Shown: one piece after another, positions 46,350-58,024 of the stretch
Position numbering within the stretch: position 1 is the first letter of the stretch
How the letters are laid out: each line of letters begins with the position of its first letter
Translations under genes and position numbers: made by a program
Source: Orychophragmus violaceus
Taxonomy: Eukaryota; Streptophyta; Magnoliopsida; Brassicales; Brassicaceae
Assembly: GCA_030180135.1 (NCBI GenBank)
Contig: CM058236.1
Span: 4,960,001 to 5,024,000, forward strand
Length of the DNA stretch: 64,000 nt
Direction: 5' to 3'
The notes under the pieces: model-generated
Seen by the model: only the letters and a program-made list of their open reading frames with translations
Database searches by the model: none
What the model was told of the DNA's origin: nothing

Positions 46350-46620
46350 GAAAAAAAAGAAAGAGGAAAAACTCTATTGACTCTTGTCCGACATTATGGC
46401 CCAGGTACAGAGCATTCACCACACGGATTTTGTCCGTACTTTTGTGCTTCCGGAGTTGCGTTTTTGAGGCAGAGCACTTGCGGAGCAACGGTATTGTCCA
46501 GGATATTGCGCAGAGTGTGAATCGTTATGGTCGGTTCCAATCATATCTTACATTAGGTGGACCAGCGTGGTTGCATAATAGGGTACAAGAGGATGCTAGA
46601 TGAAGCACCTATGTGTCATG
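46350..46620 (+). pseudogene. Unidentified coding-like fragment in CACTA B
   Basis: One plus-strand frame reads EHLRSNGIVQDIAQSVNRYGRFQSYLTLGGPAWLHNR before a stop at about 46600, and looks like spliced coding sequence. I do not recognise the family. Confidence 0.25.
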
Positions 46621-46782
46621 ATGATTAGGATTTTGGTGTCACTTTGTTTTTCTATTTGGTTCTCTTTTCTGTTTTTCTCCTTGTATTTTCAAAACATTGA
46701 CATTGTCTACTTCCAGACGATAAAAAAAAAGACTCTGCTTGCTTGCATGTTGACTTTTGATACATGTTGACTCTTGATACAA

Positions 46783-47046
46783 TTAGGCCATCCCCATCGG
46801 GGGTCTCTTAGGCCAGTTTTTAAAAAAAAAACAATTAAATAATAGCGGGTCCCACAGAAACAGTGAGCATACGGGCTCTTAAATCTCTTATTTAAGAGAC
46901 CGTCTCTTCCACGTGTCGGCATATGATTCGTCGTCTTTTTTCTTTTTTTTTTTGATTTTTTTTTCACCAAATTAAAAAAAAAAAGAAATTAAAAAAAAAA
47001 AGAAATTAAGAGCCCCACAAGCGTCTCACCGCTGTGGCTGCTCTTA
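46783..47046. mobile_element. Probable small MITE
   Basis: Begins TTA-GGCCATCCCCATCGGGGG and ends GGCTGCTC-TTA, with repeated TCTCTTA/TAAGAGA segments inside and weak inverted ends. TTA on both sides would fit a PIF/Harbinger 3-bp duplication. Assignment is tentative. Confidence 0.4.
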
Positions 47047-47184
47047 CACTTGATTTGAAGCCCATTACTTTCCTGTGGTTCAACAATTATAATAACCCTA
47101 ATCTTCCGTAAGCAATCTTCAGCTCTCTTTTTTTTTTTTTTTTTTAATACAGCCTTTTTATTACTCGATAACTTCTCATGGCCG

Positions 47185-48458
47185 TGACAAGTCAAGAAAC
47201 GGTGGTTAGCCCTAATTTCTCCTAGACACGATACCCGAGGCATCTCCTTCTTCTTCCTTTTCGACGGCGTTTCTCCCCCCGGTGGCCGGATTCGATGGCG
47301 GCGCCGGGGAGGGCTCTTCTCCTAGTATAGATCTCTAGTTTGCGGCGAGTTTCCAGATCTTTTCAAGGCCATTTGTATGTCGTTTTCTCCTCTGATGCCG
47401 TCTCTGTCGCCGATCTGTCGTCGTAGCCCGGCGTCCGTCGCCTTTTCTTCATCGTCGGTGGTCTCCGCTGCCTGCGGTGGCTGGTTTTGGTTGGTGAGTA
47501 GCTTTATCCGGTTCGTCTCTGCAAGACGAAGCTCCGGCGGTCTTCATATTGGGTCAGTCTCCTTCGTCGAGGTTGTTTCTCCGGTCATCCTGCTCCGGTC
47601 GTCGTGGTCGATGGCATCGTCGTCGCTCTCTGGGTTCGGATCTCCGGTCACGGTGGTGAGTCGGCTTTTTCGTAGTCGCGTTTAGCTTTTCCATTTCCAG
47701 AGGATGAGAATAGTAACGAATGGTTTTGGGTTAGATTGTGGATATGCTCGGCCGGTTCCAGTTATTTAAGTATTAGATCTGGTTTTGCCTTCTTGGTTCA
47801 GACTGGTTTAGTGTATTATTCGGATGCCTCTGCTTATAGAATAGATTGGTATTCCAGTTTCCGGCCTTAAATTTTAGACTGCATCTCGGTGATTCGTTTG
47901 TGTTGTTCGTTGTGAGTGCTTTTCCTTCTGTTTTATCCGGTTTCGGGTGTTTAGATGGTTTAGGCTTCCTTGGAGATTTGGGTTTGTTTAAGGCTTCTAT
48001 CTAGGTTTAAAATTGGACGTTTATGAGTGCGTCTTTACCGTATCCGAAAGAGGTGTAGGGGATCTAGTTTAGGTCTCTTCTTGTCGGGTTGTGAAGTTTA
48101 GGTTCTTGGGTTGGTTTTGTGAGAGAGTGTCTCTTTGAGGGTCTCCAGGTTGGTGATGTTATCGTTCGGTGGGCCGTGGGCTACGACGATTTATCGCGCT
48201 TCTTGTTCTTCACGGGTATCATGAGCTGCTAGTTTGCTAGTTTGATTGGTTACGGCTACGGTTTGGATTTTTATCGATTTATGTCTTTCTAGCTATAGGT
48301 TTAGCAACCCTTTATGGGCTTCTGTTTCCGGGGATATTTCATTAATCCGCCGGCTTAGTTTCCGGAGAAGGGTTTGTCTTCTGCCGGCTTTTGTATCTCA
48401 AAAACGCATCTTACCATTGTCAATAAACGTATCAATTCAGATGAAAAAAAAAAAAAAA
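47185..48458 (+). mobile_element. Polyadenylated non-LTR retroposon, copy 2
   Basis: Flanked by a perfect 15-bp duplication AACTTCTCATGGCCG (47170-47184 and 48459-48473) and ending TTCAGATG plus a run of A. Its 3' half parallels copy 1. One plus-strand frame near the 5' end (47377-47685) is open for 102 codons but is low-complexity Ser/Pro/Arg sequence, so I do not call it a gene. Confidence 0.85.
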
Positions 48459-48632
48459 AACTTCTCATGGCCGCCTTAACTTCTCTCTGCAGGATCTTTT
48501 TTTTTTGTCAATTCTCTGCAGGTAAATCTAATCTCCACTCTCTTTTTTTTTTTCTCTTTTCTGTATCAGTTTTGTAAATTCTCGATTAAACAATTGAAAA
48601 TATGTATTCGGTAGGATTGTTCACAGACGAAG

Positions 48633-49185
48633 ATGATGAAGATGCAAATTGGTTTGCTGGTGTTTTTGGTGGCTCTCTCTGTGATGGAATCCGGATTCGC
48701 TTCTGCTAACATCGTTCCTGCTTTCCTCTGGTCTCCGCATCTCCAGTTACGTATCCTCCTCATTGTCATTTATAAACCATCGGATGAAATTTACAAATGG
48801 ATCTGTTTTCAGATGTGTTCGGAGATATTTCTGTCTTATTGTCTCAATTTGATAAAGCCTGAGACTTGTGATTTGTGGTTGAACTGCTCGAGTTGTGGCT
48901 AAGATTACTGGTTTGATCGGTTGATTTGACTCTCAAAATCAGAGCTCTTAATGGTGAAATGGATGAGGCTGTGAATTATCAGGTCATGTCTGCAAAGGAT
49001 CTAGTGGATTCTGTTTTCACTCAAGGAGGATGGTCAAAATTTCTGGTATGGTGTTCTTCTTAAGTTCCTAAGATCTATGTCAATATCACTTGATTTCCTT
49101 ATGTTGAATTTGTTTTTCCGTCTCCTTTTGTGTAGGGCTCGGAGAAGAAATTTGAGCAGCCTGTTGATTCATCGGCAGAGAGGTA
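48633..49185 (+). pseudogene. Captured fragment of a signal-peptide protein gene
   Basis: The first exon starts MMKMQIGLLVFLVALSVMES, a clear secretory signal, then ANIVPAFLWSPHLQ before a probable donor near 48745. After a gap, 48955-49050 reads NGEMDEAVNYQVMSAKDLVD and TQGGWSKFL with a GT donor, and 49137-49182 reads GSEKKFEQPVDSSAER, again with a donor. Three exons in order with introns indicate a DNA-level capture. The pattern recalls a plant ER-type single-pass membrane protein, but the name is uncertain. Only the 5' part of the gene is present. Confidence 0.55.
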
Positions 49186-49669
49186 AGAATACCTTTTTTA
49201 CCTGTGAAAGAGCTATCATTAAGAGTCTGTGTGAGTGAATGAGGAAGGAGCTTCGTTTTAACATTAGCGTAAATGACCATTTGGATCTTTCATTTCTTGT
49301 TTTATATTGCGAAGAAACTTATGTCTTTTATATTGCAAGTGTCTCTTTTCTGCATCTTCTTTGCTATGCTGAGAACAGTCTGTGTGTTTTTTGCAGGGTT
49401 ATCATCATGGTCCCAAACTAGTAACCATAGAGAGAATTCTTGGGGTGTGCCTTGTTTAAGTATTATTTTCGGTGTGTTTTGGGGCAGAAATGGATCTCCA
49501 GATGTTCCTAAGAAGGTGTCTCATCCAGCTGCTCGACCACTGGAGATAGCTTCCCTGTTTTCGACAATGAAGTTGATTGTGGACTACTATGGGGTAGAAC
49601 AAGTTTTCAGATGAAGACCTTTATAGAGAGCAACAGTGAACACCGATGATGAAAGCTTTTAAAGAACTT
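49186..49669. other. Probable continuation of captured sequence
   Basis: Short plus-strand open segments (49273-49614) with no recognisable domain. Possibly other exons or intron sequence of captured DNA. Confidence 0.25.
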
Positions 49670-49890
49670 AGGGGGGTGTATTGGATTAGGGGTTTTAGGA
49701 GATTTTAGGGAATTTTAAATTTGGTGAGATTTAGGTGGGATTTGAAGATATTTGGGTGATTTGATGGAATTTAAAAATAAAAATAAAAATCTTTGGCTGA
49801 TTTGATGAAATTGTTTCTTTAAATTTCAGAGTATTTTGGGTGATTTGAAGTGAAACCCGTCTAAATAAAATAATAATATACATGTATTTT
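49670..49890. mobile_element. MITE fragment with GGGGTGTATTGGATTAGG end
   Basis: TTAGGGGGGTGTATTGGATTA at 49670 matches the ends of the MITE at 51979-52507. Its partner end is not visible nearby, so it is truncated. Confidence 0.5.
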
Positions 49891-50522
49891 TTTCTTTCAC
49901 TGTAGAGTGTCTCAGAACACTGGAGTGGACAAGTGTTTCATCTGGGACTGGAGATGAGGCCATGAGGGTGGTTGAGCAGCTCCCTAGCCTGCAGTGAGAT
50001 AAACAACAATATGATTAGCTCAACATGATTTAACCACAAATGTGATTTAATCCCTACAAAATCAAATTAATAAGCATGTTGTAAGAAGCATACACTTGGC
50101 ATGAGTTCATGGTTTTTCCTCAAACTTAGCAAGTCGTATGTCTTGTTCTTTGGTCAGGAATATATTCGAACAATGAAAATAAGAAATGTGAATGACACTT
50201 ACATAAGCATGGTTATAGAAAGAGCATAATTCTAGAAGCCACGAGGTTATATCTTATACCTTGACATCGCCGTGAAGAATATGGTTGGAATGCTATTACG
50301 AGTTGAACAAGCCATTGGCAGAGTCTGCATTTGATGGGTTATTTCTGTCCTGTGAGAAGATTCAAATTTGAAAATTAAGAGCCAATTTCTTCCAACTTCA
50401 AACCTTCAAATGTGAAATTAACGAGTGAAAGACTGTTTTACATGTCTCCGCCTTCACAATATCTAACAACGATGCAAACATATCAATCCTGTAAACAAGA
50501 TATGATATGATAAGTAGCATTA

Positions 50523-50651
<129 letters not shown>

Positions 50652-51349
50652 GAGAATGATCAAGAACCCCATAGAGGCAAAGAAGATTAACAAGAAACCC
50701 TTTCAACCCATGAATCTTTGTACTCCACAACAAATAGATTTCAAACGGTAGAAATGAGCTCCATCTGAAACATCAATGGAGGTCTAAACTCATCATCATC
50801 ATCTTAATATTTATTCATAAATAATAGACAGTTCACAATTCGAACTTCCTGATGAGGTGATCGGCGTGCCCTATCAGACTGGCAAGCGAGACAAATCTTT
50901 TTCAATATGTATCTTTGAGAAGCAGAAGCACAGTAAAGGATGGATAGAGCAAGAGAATCACCAGAACATAACAAAACATAGAATATTCCACGAACATGAT
51001 TGGTCTCCAAAGATGTGTTGAGATCTTTTGGTGTTTGCCACTAGACTGGCTATTTAAAAATAGATTTGCTACTGCCACGTGAGTGGATTCAATATAGTTA
51101 TCTCTGGAGTTTTTGTTAACTTAGAGAGAAGGCAATGAAGAAAAAAGGTTGCAACATTAAAGACCATCAAGAGCACGCTCACAACGAGGTCGTATATGCA
51201 GACCCGAGATCATCCAGTATACTGAAAAACTTGTGTTTTCTTATAGCCTTAGACATAATGAACATACAATGCTGGTTAAATCCTATCCATAGTTTAGGTT
51301 ATGCAGACTTTGCAAACATGATCAGCATCTTTAGGCCACAAACCTGAAG

Positions 51350-51770
51350 ACTGTCTGAAATGAGCCCATCCTTCCCGTAATCGATTATAAGTGCTCCACC
51401 TCCATCAGAGCCTATTCTATTGGCCATTTTCTGGGTCAAATCCATCGATTTCGGGCTGATCTCGACATGCTGAAGCTTCTCCCTTTCCTCTGGTGTAGCC
51501 CACATGCAATGTTTCTGCAGGTGTAGGTTGCGATTAACACTTACGCTCATAAGATACACTTACTAAACTAAAAGGAGACGACTATATTGCAAGTAACACT
51601 CACACTAACCTGAAATCGATGAACTGTAAGAGCATCATAAAACTCATGAGCTATGATTATTGTTGGTACTGCTACAGAAGCAAAAGAGAAAATGGAATAC
51701 CCTGAGAAAAGATGCAGAGCATCATTGTTTTGAAATCTAAGAGCATTGACTTTGGATAATATCAAGACAA
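51350..51770 (-). pseudogene. Captured NDUFAF7/MidA-like exons
   Basis: On the minus strand the upstream exon (about 51690-51612) reads VAVPTIIIAHEFYDALTVHRFQ and ends at a GT donor. The next (about 51515-51355) reads WATPEEREKLQHVEISPKSMDL and GGGALIIDYGKDGLISDSLQ. These are signatures of the mitochondrial complex I assembly methyltransferase NDUFAF7 (DUF185/MidA family). Only the middle of the gene is present and its intron is kept. A segment near 51140-51200 is duplicated at 51838-51895, showing local rearrangement. Confidence 0.75.
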
Positions 51771-51978
51771 GAGCCTCACAAAAATCACAATTAGATTCTC
51801 AAATTCCAAGTAATGAAAAGAGAAAGCAATGAAGAGAAAAGGTTGCAACATTGAAAACTATCAAGAGCACACTCACGACAAGGTCGTATATTATGTATTT
51901 GTTTTCCAACCATGGAAACCACTGGCTAGGAAATTCATCGACGGTAGCAGGATTCATGAATTCGTTTTTGGTCATGTA

Positions 51979-52507
51979 TTAAGAGGGGTGTATTGAACTA
52001 TGGATTTTAAGAGATTTTGAGGTTTTAAGAGATTTCCTGGCTAGGAAATTCATCGACGGTAGCAGGATTAAGCCATTGCCATCTTCAAACTAGGAAAGAA
52101 AAAAAAAAAAAACTTCAAGATGGCAATGGCTTAATCGTCAATCGGATTTGAGGACTGATGCACTGGACTTTTTTTTTTAAAGTCTCTTCAAATAACATGT
52201 AACAAATGTGTTATTCTATAGGGATTATTTTTAACTAACAATGAATGCAAAATCTCCTCAAATCTCTTTTACAAATTTTTGTTACAAATGATTGTTTAGT
52301 TTGAATAACAGTGGATTTGATTTAGTTTTTATAAATTATTAATTGAATAACAGGGGATTGCAAGTGATTTTTAATAACTATACATAAATTCTATGTTCAA
52401 TAACAAGGGATTTGATCAAAGTTTTATAAATCATTAATTGAATAACAGGGGATTTTATAAAACCTCCAAAATCTCCTAAAACTCCTAATCCAATACACCC
52501 CCCTTAG
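51979..52507. mobile_element. PIF/Harbinger-like MITE with internal duplication
   Basis: Left end GAGGGGTGTATTGAACTATGG, right end (reversed) GGGGGGTGTATTGGATTAGG, with TTA/TAA at the borders. Internally it carries a duplicate of flanking sequence (51925-51950 is repeated at 52035-52066) and a perfect hairpin with arms TAAGCCATTGCCATCTT and its complement (52070-52128). Confidence 0.65.
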
Positions 52508-53112
52508 TTATGTTATTCTTTTTGAATCATTTTGGATGTTTATCATTATCAAGTTTCTATGTTTCAGTGTTTTTAGATTTTAAATTGTTTAATTATTATA
52601 TTTTTAATTATCATTTCTTTTTCAAATTTTATTTATAATTTTCTGGTATTTTAAAATATTTATATATATTTTAAACAAATTATCTGAAATTGTTCCAACA
52701 AAAATTCAATAAATTGTTGGCCGGAGAGTTTGTTAGTATTTTAAAAGAACACATCAACAAATTTTCAAAAAATATATTATCAAAAATTTCCCATAAAATG
52801 ATGATTGGATATGTCGAATATTTATCACAAACTATCAATGATATTCCAACAAAATATTTGACGGAACAATCCGTTGGAAACTCCACAGTAAATTCCAACA
52901 AATTTCTATTAAACAATTTATCAGAAAATTCTGACGAATTAACAATAAAAATTATCTATCGGAAATGTTCCCAACGAATTTCCGACAAATGCAAGTTTCC
53001 AACGAGCTTATTCCAACAAATGTATATTCTGTTGGAAATTTGTTAGAAACATATATTTCCTACAAATTATCGACTAATATGTTTGTTGGAATACATCTTT
53101 TTTCTTGTAGTG

Positions 53113-53393
53113 CGATGATGATGTGGCTTTGTTCTTGGCTGTGTGTGCCGATCTTGAGGAAGTTTTCTTATGAGTCTGTGTGCGTCGTGGGGAAGGAAGA
53201 ACAACATTAACCCCTCCAGGCTTCAACATACGTCCCAACGACCTAACTGAAATGTTGACCCATCCAGAGACAACTGGGTTGGCGGGTAAGTACAGAGTTG
53301 ATAGTGGGAATAAATGGATGACATGATATATTGATATTATTCGAACTGTAATGTGCAGGTTTAGTGGGAGTGAGGCCAATAACCGGAGGTGTG
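53113..53393 (+). pseudogene. MULE-related coding remnant, 3' part
   Basis: Continues the frame of 45896 with DDVALFLAVCADLEEVF, then a stop; later PGFNIRPNDLTEMLTHPETTG near 53215-53280. Ends without a recognisable terminus. Confidence 0.4.
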
Positions 53394-53747
53394 ATGTGTT
53401 GTGTTTTTGAGTAGATTTAATCATCATTTTAGTGTGTTTTAGCTTTAGGATAATGCATTTAGGCATCATTAGGAGTGCATATGCTTTGTTTTCTCTTTTG
53501 TAGGTGGTGGAAGACATGATGAGACATTCAAGAGATAATGGAGGAGGTAGGGGGCCAAAAGAACACTCAAAACCAAGTGGAAAAACAGCTAAGGACATGA
53601 CCAGAACTCACTGCGGGGTGCTACAGCGGCATACCAAGGTCGTTATGAAGATTTGCACAGCGGCATACTGAAGTCGCTGTGAGCAATCAACCCTCACAGC
53701 GGCATCGTACAGCGGGGTCCCAATGCCGCTGTACGAATATGAATATA
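53394..53747 (+). repeat. Probable 5' part of an unassigned LTR
   Basis: From about 53394 (TGTGATGTGTTGTGTTTTTG) the base composition and layout resemble the Athila LTRs, but the sequence differs. About 230 bp in, at the position where Athila LTRs hold a palindrome doublet, it has five copies of ACAGCGG or its complement (53624-53731). Element 3 cuts it at 53748. The start position is an estimate. Confidence 0.35.
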
Positions 53748-54919
53748 TGATAGGTCAAGAAATATCCCTATTCTACTGCAAGTGCACAGTTATGCGATTG
53801 TAGTATAAAGAGTATTGTATCCACAGAGACTCAAGATCACGCGATAGATTATATGTTTTCGAACTTAGCTAAATCAATCAGATGAGAAAGCAGTAAACAA
53901 TGCAGAAATGTAAAAGTGTGTTTCGGTAAGAGAAAAGCGCTAGACTCAGGGTGTTCTCAGGAAATCATGCAATGTAGACACTTAGCTAATCATGATTCAG
54001 GTTAAGCACAGGTTCAAGAACTAGATTCACAATGTATAATAATTCAACTCTCGCTGCAATTACTATCTATGTCTAGCAACTTAACGATTCAAATCTCTTT
54101 GCAATCTTAGAGTTCTAGACAAGCATTAATAGCAAGTTCTTAAGTTCACAATTATCCTAAATCAAATCTCTTTGTATCTAGTCATATTGCTCACACTAAG
54201 TTCTTTCAGATTATAACTCACACTATCGTGCCGAATTAACAATCTAAGATCTAAACCCTAGGTTATCAGTCCAGAATTCACTTTTAATCTCAACTTAGGT
54301 GATGAACATATAGATTTAGAATCCTAATCATTCAGTGATCTAACAAGGCACGAAATCCCTATGAGAATCCCTAAATCTAACTAAGGTTACTACTCAGACA
54401 TGGAATCAAATGAATAACACATGTTTGAATAGAAAACAAGACTGAATAGATAAATAACAGGGGTTCGAAATCCTTCTCTCAAAGGTTACAAGTAGCAAGA
54501 ACAGCCCCAAGCCAAAATCTCTCAATCTCCCGAACAAAGCAAGAACAAAGAACAAGATATGATTTACTGCTCAAAAACCTAATTAAAAACCACTAAACAC
54601 GTTCTGGGGCTGAATTAGACTTAGAGAAACTTCTGGGGCAACTTTGCAATTCTTCAAAAGATGTCTTCAACTAGCGCATAAGTCTTTGTCGCCATCAGTG
54701 TCGACCGACACCAAGAAGGATGTCGGTCGACATTCATTCGTGGTCGAGACACCAACTTCATCTCCTTGCACAAATCGCCAGAAACGTCCCAAAACTCCGC
54801 TTCTTGCTCCAAACGCAAGCTTACCTGTAAAAGACTCGATAGACTCGAAAAACCAGGTTAAAGACTCAATATACACAATTATATCATGGATGAAAACCTA
54901 TAAAAACCATGATATATCA
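53748..54919 (-). repeat. 3' LTR of element 3
   Basis: A 1172-bp LTR; on the minus strand it starts TGATATATCATGG (54919) and ends CCTATCA (53748). The 5' hairpin arms are 54907-54916 and 54880-54889. One doublet is centred at 54704.5/54726.5 with CGACCG and CGGTCG cores. Polypurine tract CTAAGTGTGGGGGAGT is adjacent on the right. Confidence 0.9.
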
Positions 54920-56247
54920 ACTCCCCCACACTTAGCTATTGCTTGCCCTCAAGCAAATAAAGAACCAAAGTATAAGAAAGAGGTTTGAAAACTCAGAAAC
55001 TCATTTCGTCTTAGGAACATTCGCATTCACATTCACTTAGTAAACAAGTGAAAACATTCCTGCAGAGATCAAGACCACAATGTACTTCCCCCACACTTAG
55101 CAACTGTCCCAAGTAAACTCCACAATCTAGACAGAGCATCCAAATTCACCACACTGACATATGTATACAATTAAGTGCGGTCTCACAAAGGGAGTATCGA
55201 TCAGAGGACACATGGACTCAACACAGTCAGTACCTGACCACCAAACTGTCGGTTTCTGGTTCCTTTCTTTTCCCTTTTTTCCCTTAGCACTGATTTTTCC
55301 CCACTGGGTATCATTTTATTTTTTCTATCAGTGCTCTTCCCTTTTTATTCGGGGTGTAACTTTAGACATGTTTCCATGGATGCACAGGAGGTAATAGGGG
55401 TCTCTACCACTCCCGTGACCACTTCGAAGCTACTAGCTTATCTGCAGTTTATCTCTCTTTTTTGTTTACTTTCAAGGGAGGGAAAAATGGAACCATACTC
55501 AGACAGGATCATAGGCTGTGTCAAGCACATCAGAGGAATCCGATCTAGAGATACCAAGCCCCTAAGTGAGAAAATTCAGTCAAGATTAGGGGTGAGGTTA
55601 GTGATGGATCCTCTGAATACCTGAGAAGATATGGGTGTCCTTGGTAGGTTGATCCATGTGGGGTTTTCTAACAGTCATAGAGCTACTGCATGTCTGTCCA
55701 ATGGTCACTTAGTTCATGTTCCAGCAAAAAATTTCCTCGAAAAATCATAGTTTCATACAAAATTTTGACTCAATAAAACAATTTGAAAACCAAAGAAAAC
55801 ATAAGGACTGACACTAAGAAAACAAAACACATTGTCAGTAACCACCTCCTCCACACTTAAACTGCACTGTCCCCAGTGCAGTCGCAGCTTGGGTTCGGTA
55901 TAAATCGATCGGGAACCATAGAAAGATTGAGTACGAAAATCAAACCTGAACACGATTAATGTTGACCGACACTAATAGTAGTGTCGACCGACACTGATTT
56001 CGTGGGATCATACGCAGGATGCAAAATCAGCTCGTGGTTAAGTTAACGAGTTAGCACTCAATTTCTCACCTGTTAACTGCGTTAGATCACTCAAAAATCA
56101 CATTAGAAGCAACAGTGGTAGTGCATAAACTCAAATCATCAAGATTCCAGACAGACATGACCAACATACTGACTCAAAAAGAAACATAAAAGTGACTTAA
56201 GAGAAAGAAAAAAAGGAAACAAACGCAGAAACAGCAGCAACAAGAAG
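54920..56247 (-). other. Conserved non-coding 3' region of element 3
   Basis: Homologous to 6200-7232 of element 2. Polypurine-like tracts (complement of AAGTGTGGGGGA) occur at 54921, about 55087 and about 55850. A doublet lies at 55965.5/55987.5. No gene. Confidence 0.65.
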
Positions 56248-57353
56248 CTAGAACACCGGAGAGTCCTCATCATCCATCTCCTCGGAGTCAGCAGCCTCCT
56301 CTATCTCCTCATCCTCTGAGCTGACCGGTACAGGTGGCGCAGGTGTGTGACGTCGCAGTTGTGGGTGGTGAACGCGTTGTGAGCGTTTGCAGGACATGCG
56401 GTGAACCATCTTCCAGATCCCCTTGAGTACACCTGAAGCCCACTTCTGAAACTGCCCTGGTGGCATATCTTCTGCTGGTACAGGAGGGTTTGGGAACCCA
56501 TAAGTCTCATCAGGATCGTCAGCAGGAACTGCTTCGTGCTCAGCAGTAGAAGCAGCAGCTCCAAAAGTGGCGCCTCAGAGCACAGTAGAGCGACGCGGGA
56601 TAGCCCGACAAAGCTCCTCAGCTGGCTGAAAAGAGAGCATCAAAGACACATTTGTGATACCTGTGAGCTTGATCTCAGGGAGAGGGAAGAGGCGCTCTAC
56701 GCCAGATATATCATGGAAACGCCACAGAAACGTCTTCCCAGTGGTATCTCCCTTGATCCAGTGCATGCTCTTCAGGTGTGTGAAGTTCATGGTGAACTTC
56801 TTGGTGCATATAGACAGCTGACTCCTGTCGATCTCAAAGTGGTCAAAAATGGGAGTTAAGATACTCCCAACCGACACTGTCTTCTGCCCCTTTCCTGTGA
56901 AAGGCTTAGTCTTCAGATCCTCTAAATGGTGGGCAAAGACAGCTCCCTTGTTGACGTCAGCTTCCAAGTGTGCGCCCTGATACACACTAGCATCGATAAT
57001 ACCACCAATCCCAAAGTAGACCAGCAGAAGCTCAGCTATCCTCATCATCCCTGGCTTCATCTTACACAGAATCGTGTTGGCAAACAATCGGACAGTGTAT
57101 TGCAAGACCGGATGCCGCACTGCGGTCTGTCGAGTGACCTGAGAATCATATAAGCTTGAACTTTGATTTCTGCAGGACTGTCCGCGAAGAATGTAAGCTT
57201 GAACTTTGCTTTCTCCATCCTTGGCCAAGGTGGTCTGTTCTGTGCGTCGCGGACATTAGTACCAGCGGTGTCATCCTGCTGCGAGGCTGAGCCAGAAGCG
57301 GTCGCTTTAGAAGATCTCTGTGGTCATTTTCCGCGGTTTAGGCTAGGTTCCAT
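56248..57353 (-). pseudogene. Athila ORF-1-type protein of element 3, degenerate
   Basis: Starts ATG at 57353 and meets TGA after nine codons. The segment equal to residues of about 45-210 of the element 2 copy is missing. From about 57130 it aligns: TAVRHPVLQYTVRLFANTILC, HHLEDLKTKPFTGK and VGSILTPIFDHFEID. A stop at 56575 precedes a frame change, after which GQFQKWASGVLKGIWKMVHRM leads to an acidic tail ending 56248. Comparison of the two copies reveals the breaks in each. Confidence 0.65.
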
Positions 57354-58006
57354 CTGTAAAACAAGGACAAATATTCAAACATAAGACCCAAAGATAGCAA
57401 TTTTCCAACATCATAATTTCACTGAATTGAATCCATGCAATCATCCACATCACTGAAATCAACCATATTCCATCACTAATCCGTCCTAGATATCAACAGA
57501 TTGAGCCAAAATCGAAGTTTTTTACTTTTGGACACGAACTGAAAAAGGGAGATTGAGAATCATACCTTAGTAGATCGATGAAACAGACACTAGATATGGA
57601 TAGAGCTCCGAAAATCGAATGAAATATGGCTTTGAATCGTTGAAATCGGTTAAGAAATGAGGAATTGGCGATTTTGGGAGAGAGTTTTCGCGATGGGGAG
57701 AATGAGGAAGATGAAGTCGGGTCAGGGTTTTTAAGAGAAACTTACCTCGATTTCATCGATGTCGACCGATATTAACGTCATTGTCGGTCGACACTTACCT
57801 TTCTGAACTAATCGACCCCTGCAAATCGACCACGGTCGATTATCGTTCGTGCTCAAAATTTCTCGAAATCGATGTCGACCGACATCAAATGGACATCGAC
57901 CGACACTAACTTCTCAGTGTTACTGGTCCTGCGAGACTCAACACAAAACACCAAAAACAAAGAAAACGAAGTGCAAGACCAAAAATCCTAGTATGTACAA
58001 CTTACT
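57354..58006 (-). repeat. Spacer of element 3 with palindrome doublets
   Basis: Corresponds to 3521-4309 of element 2. Doublets are at 57765.5/57787.5 and 57878.5/57899.5, all with CGACCG or CGGTCG cores. Confidence 0.75.
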
Positions 58007-58024
58007 AGTGGGTTGCCTCCCACT
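58007..58024 (-). other. Conserved hairpin, element 3
   Basis: Complement of AGTGGG-AGGCAA-CCCACT, same stem and loop as in elements 1 and 2. Confidence 0.75.

Noticed and set aside
47377..47685. 102-codon plus-strand ORF in retroposon copy 2
   Set aside because: Ser/Pro/Arg-rich low complexity in G/C-rich leader DNA, not conserved in copy 1.
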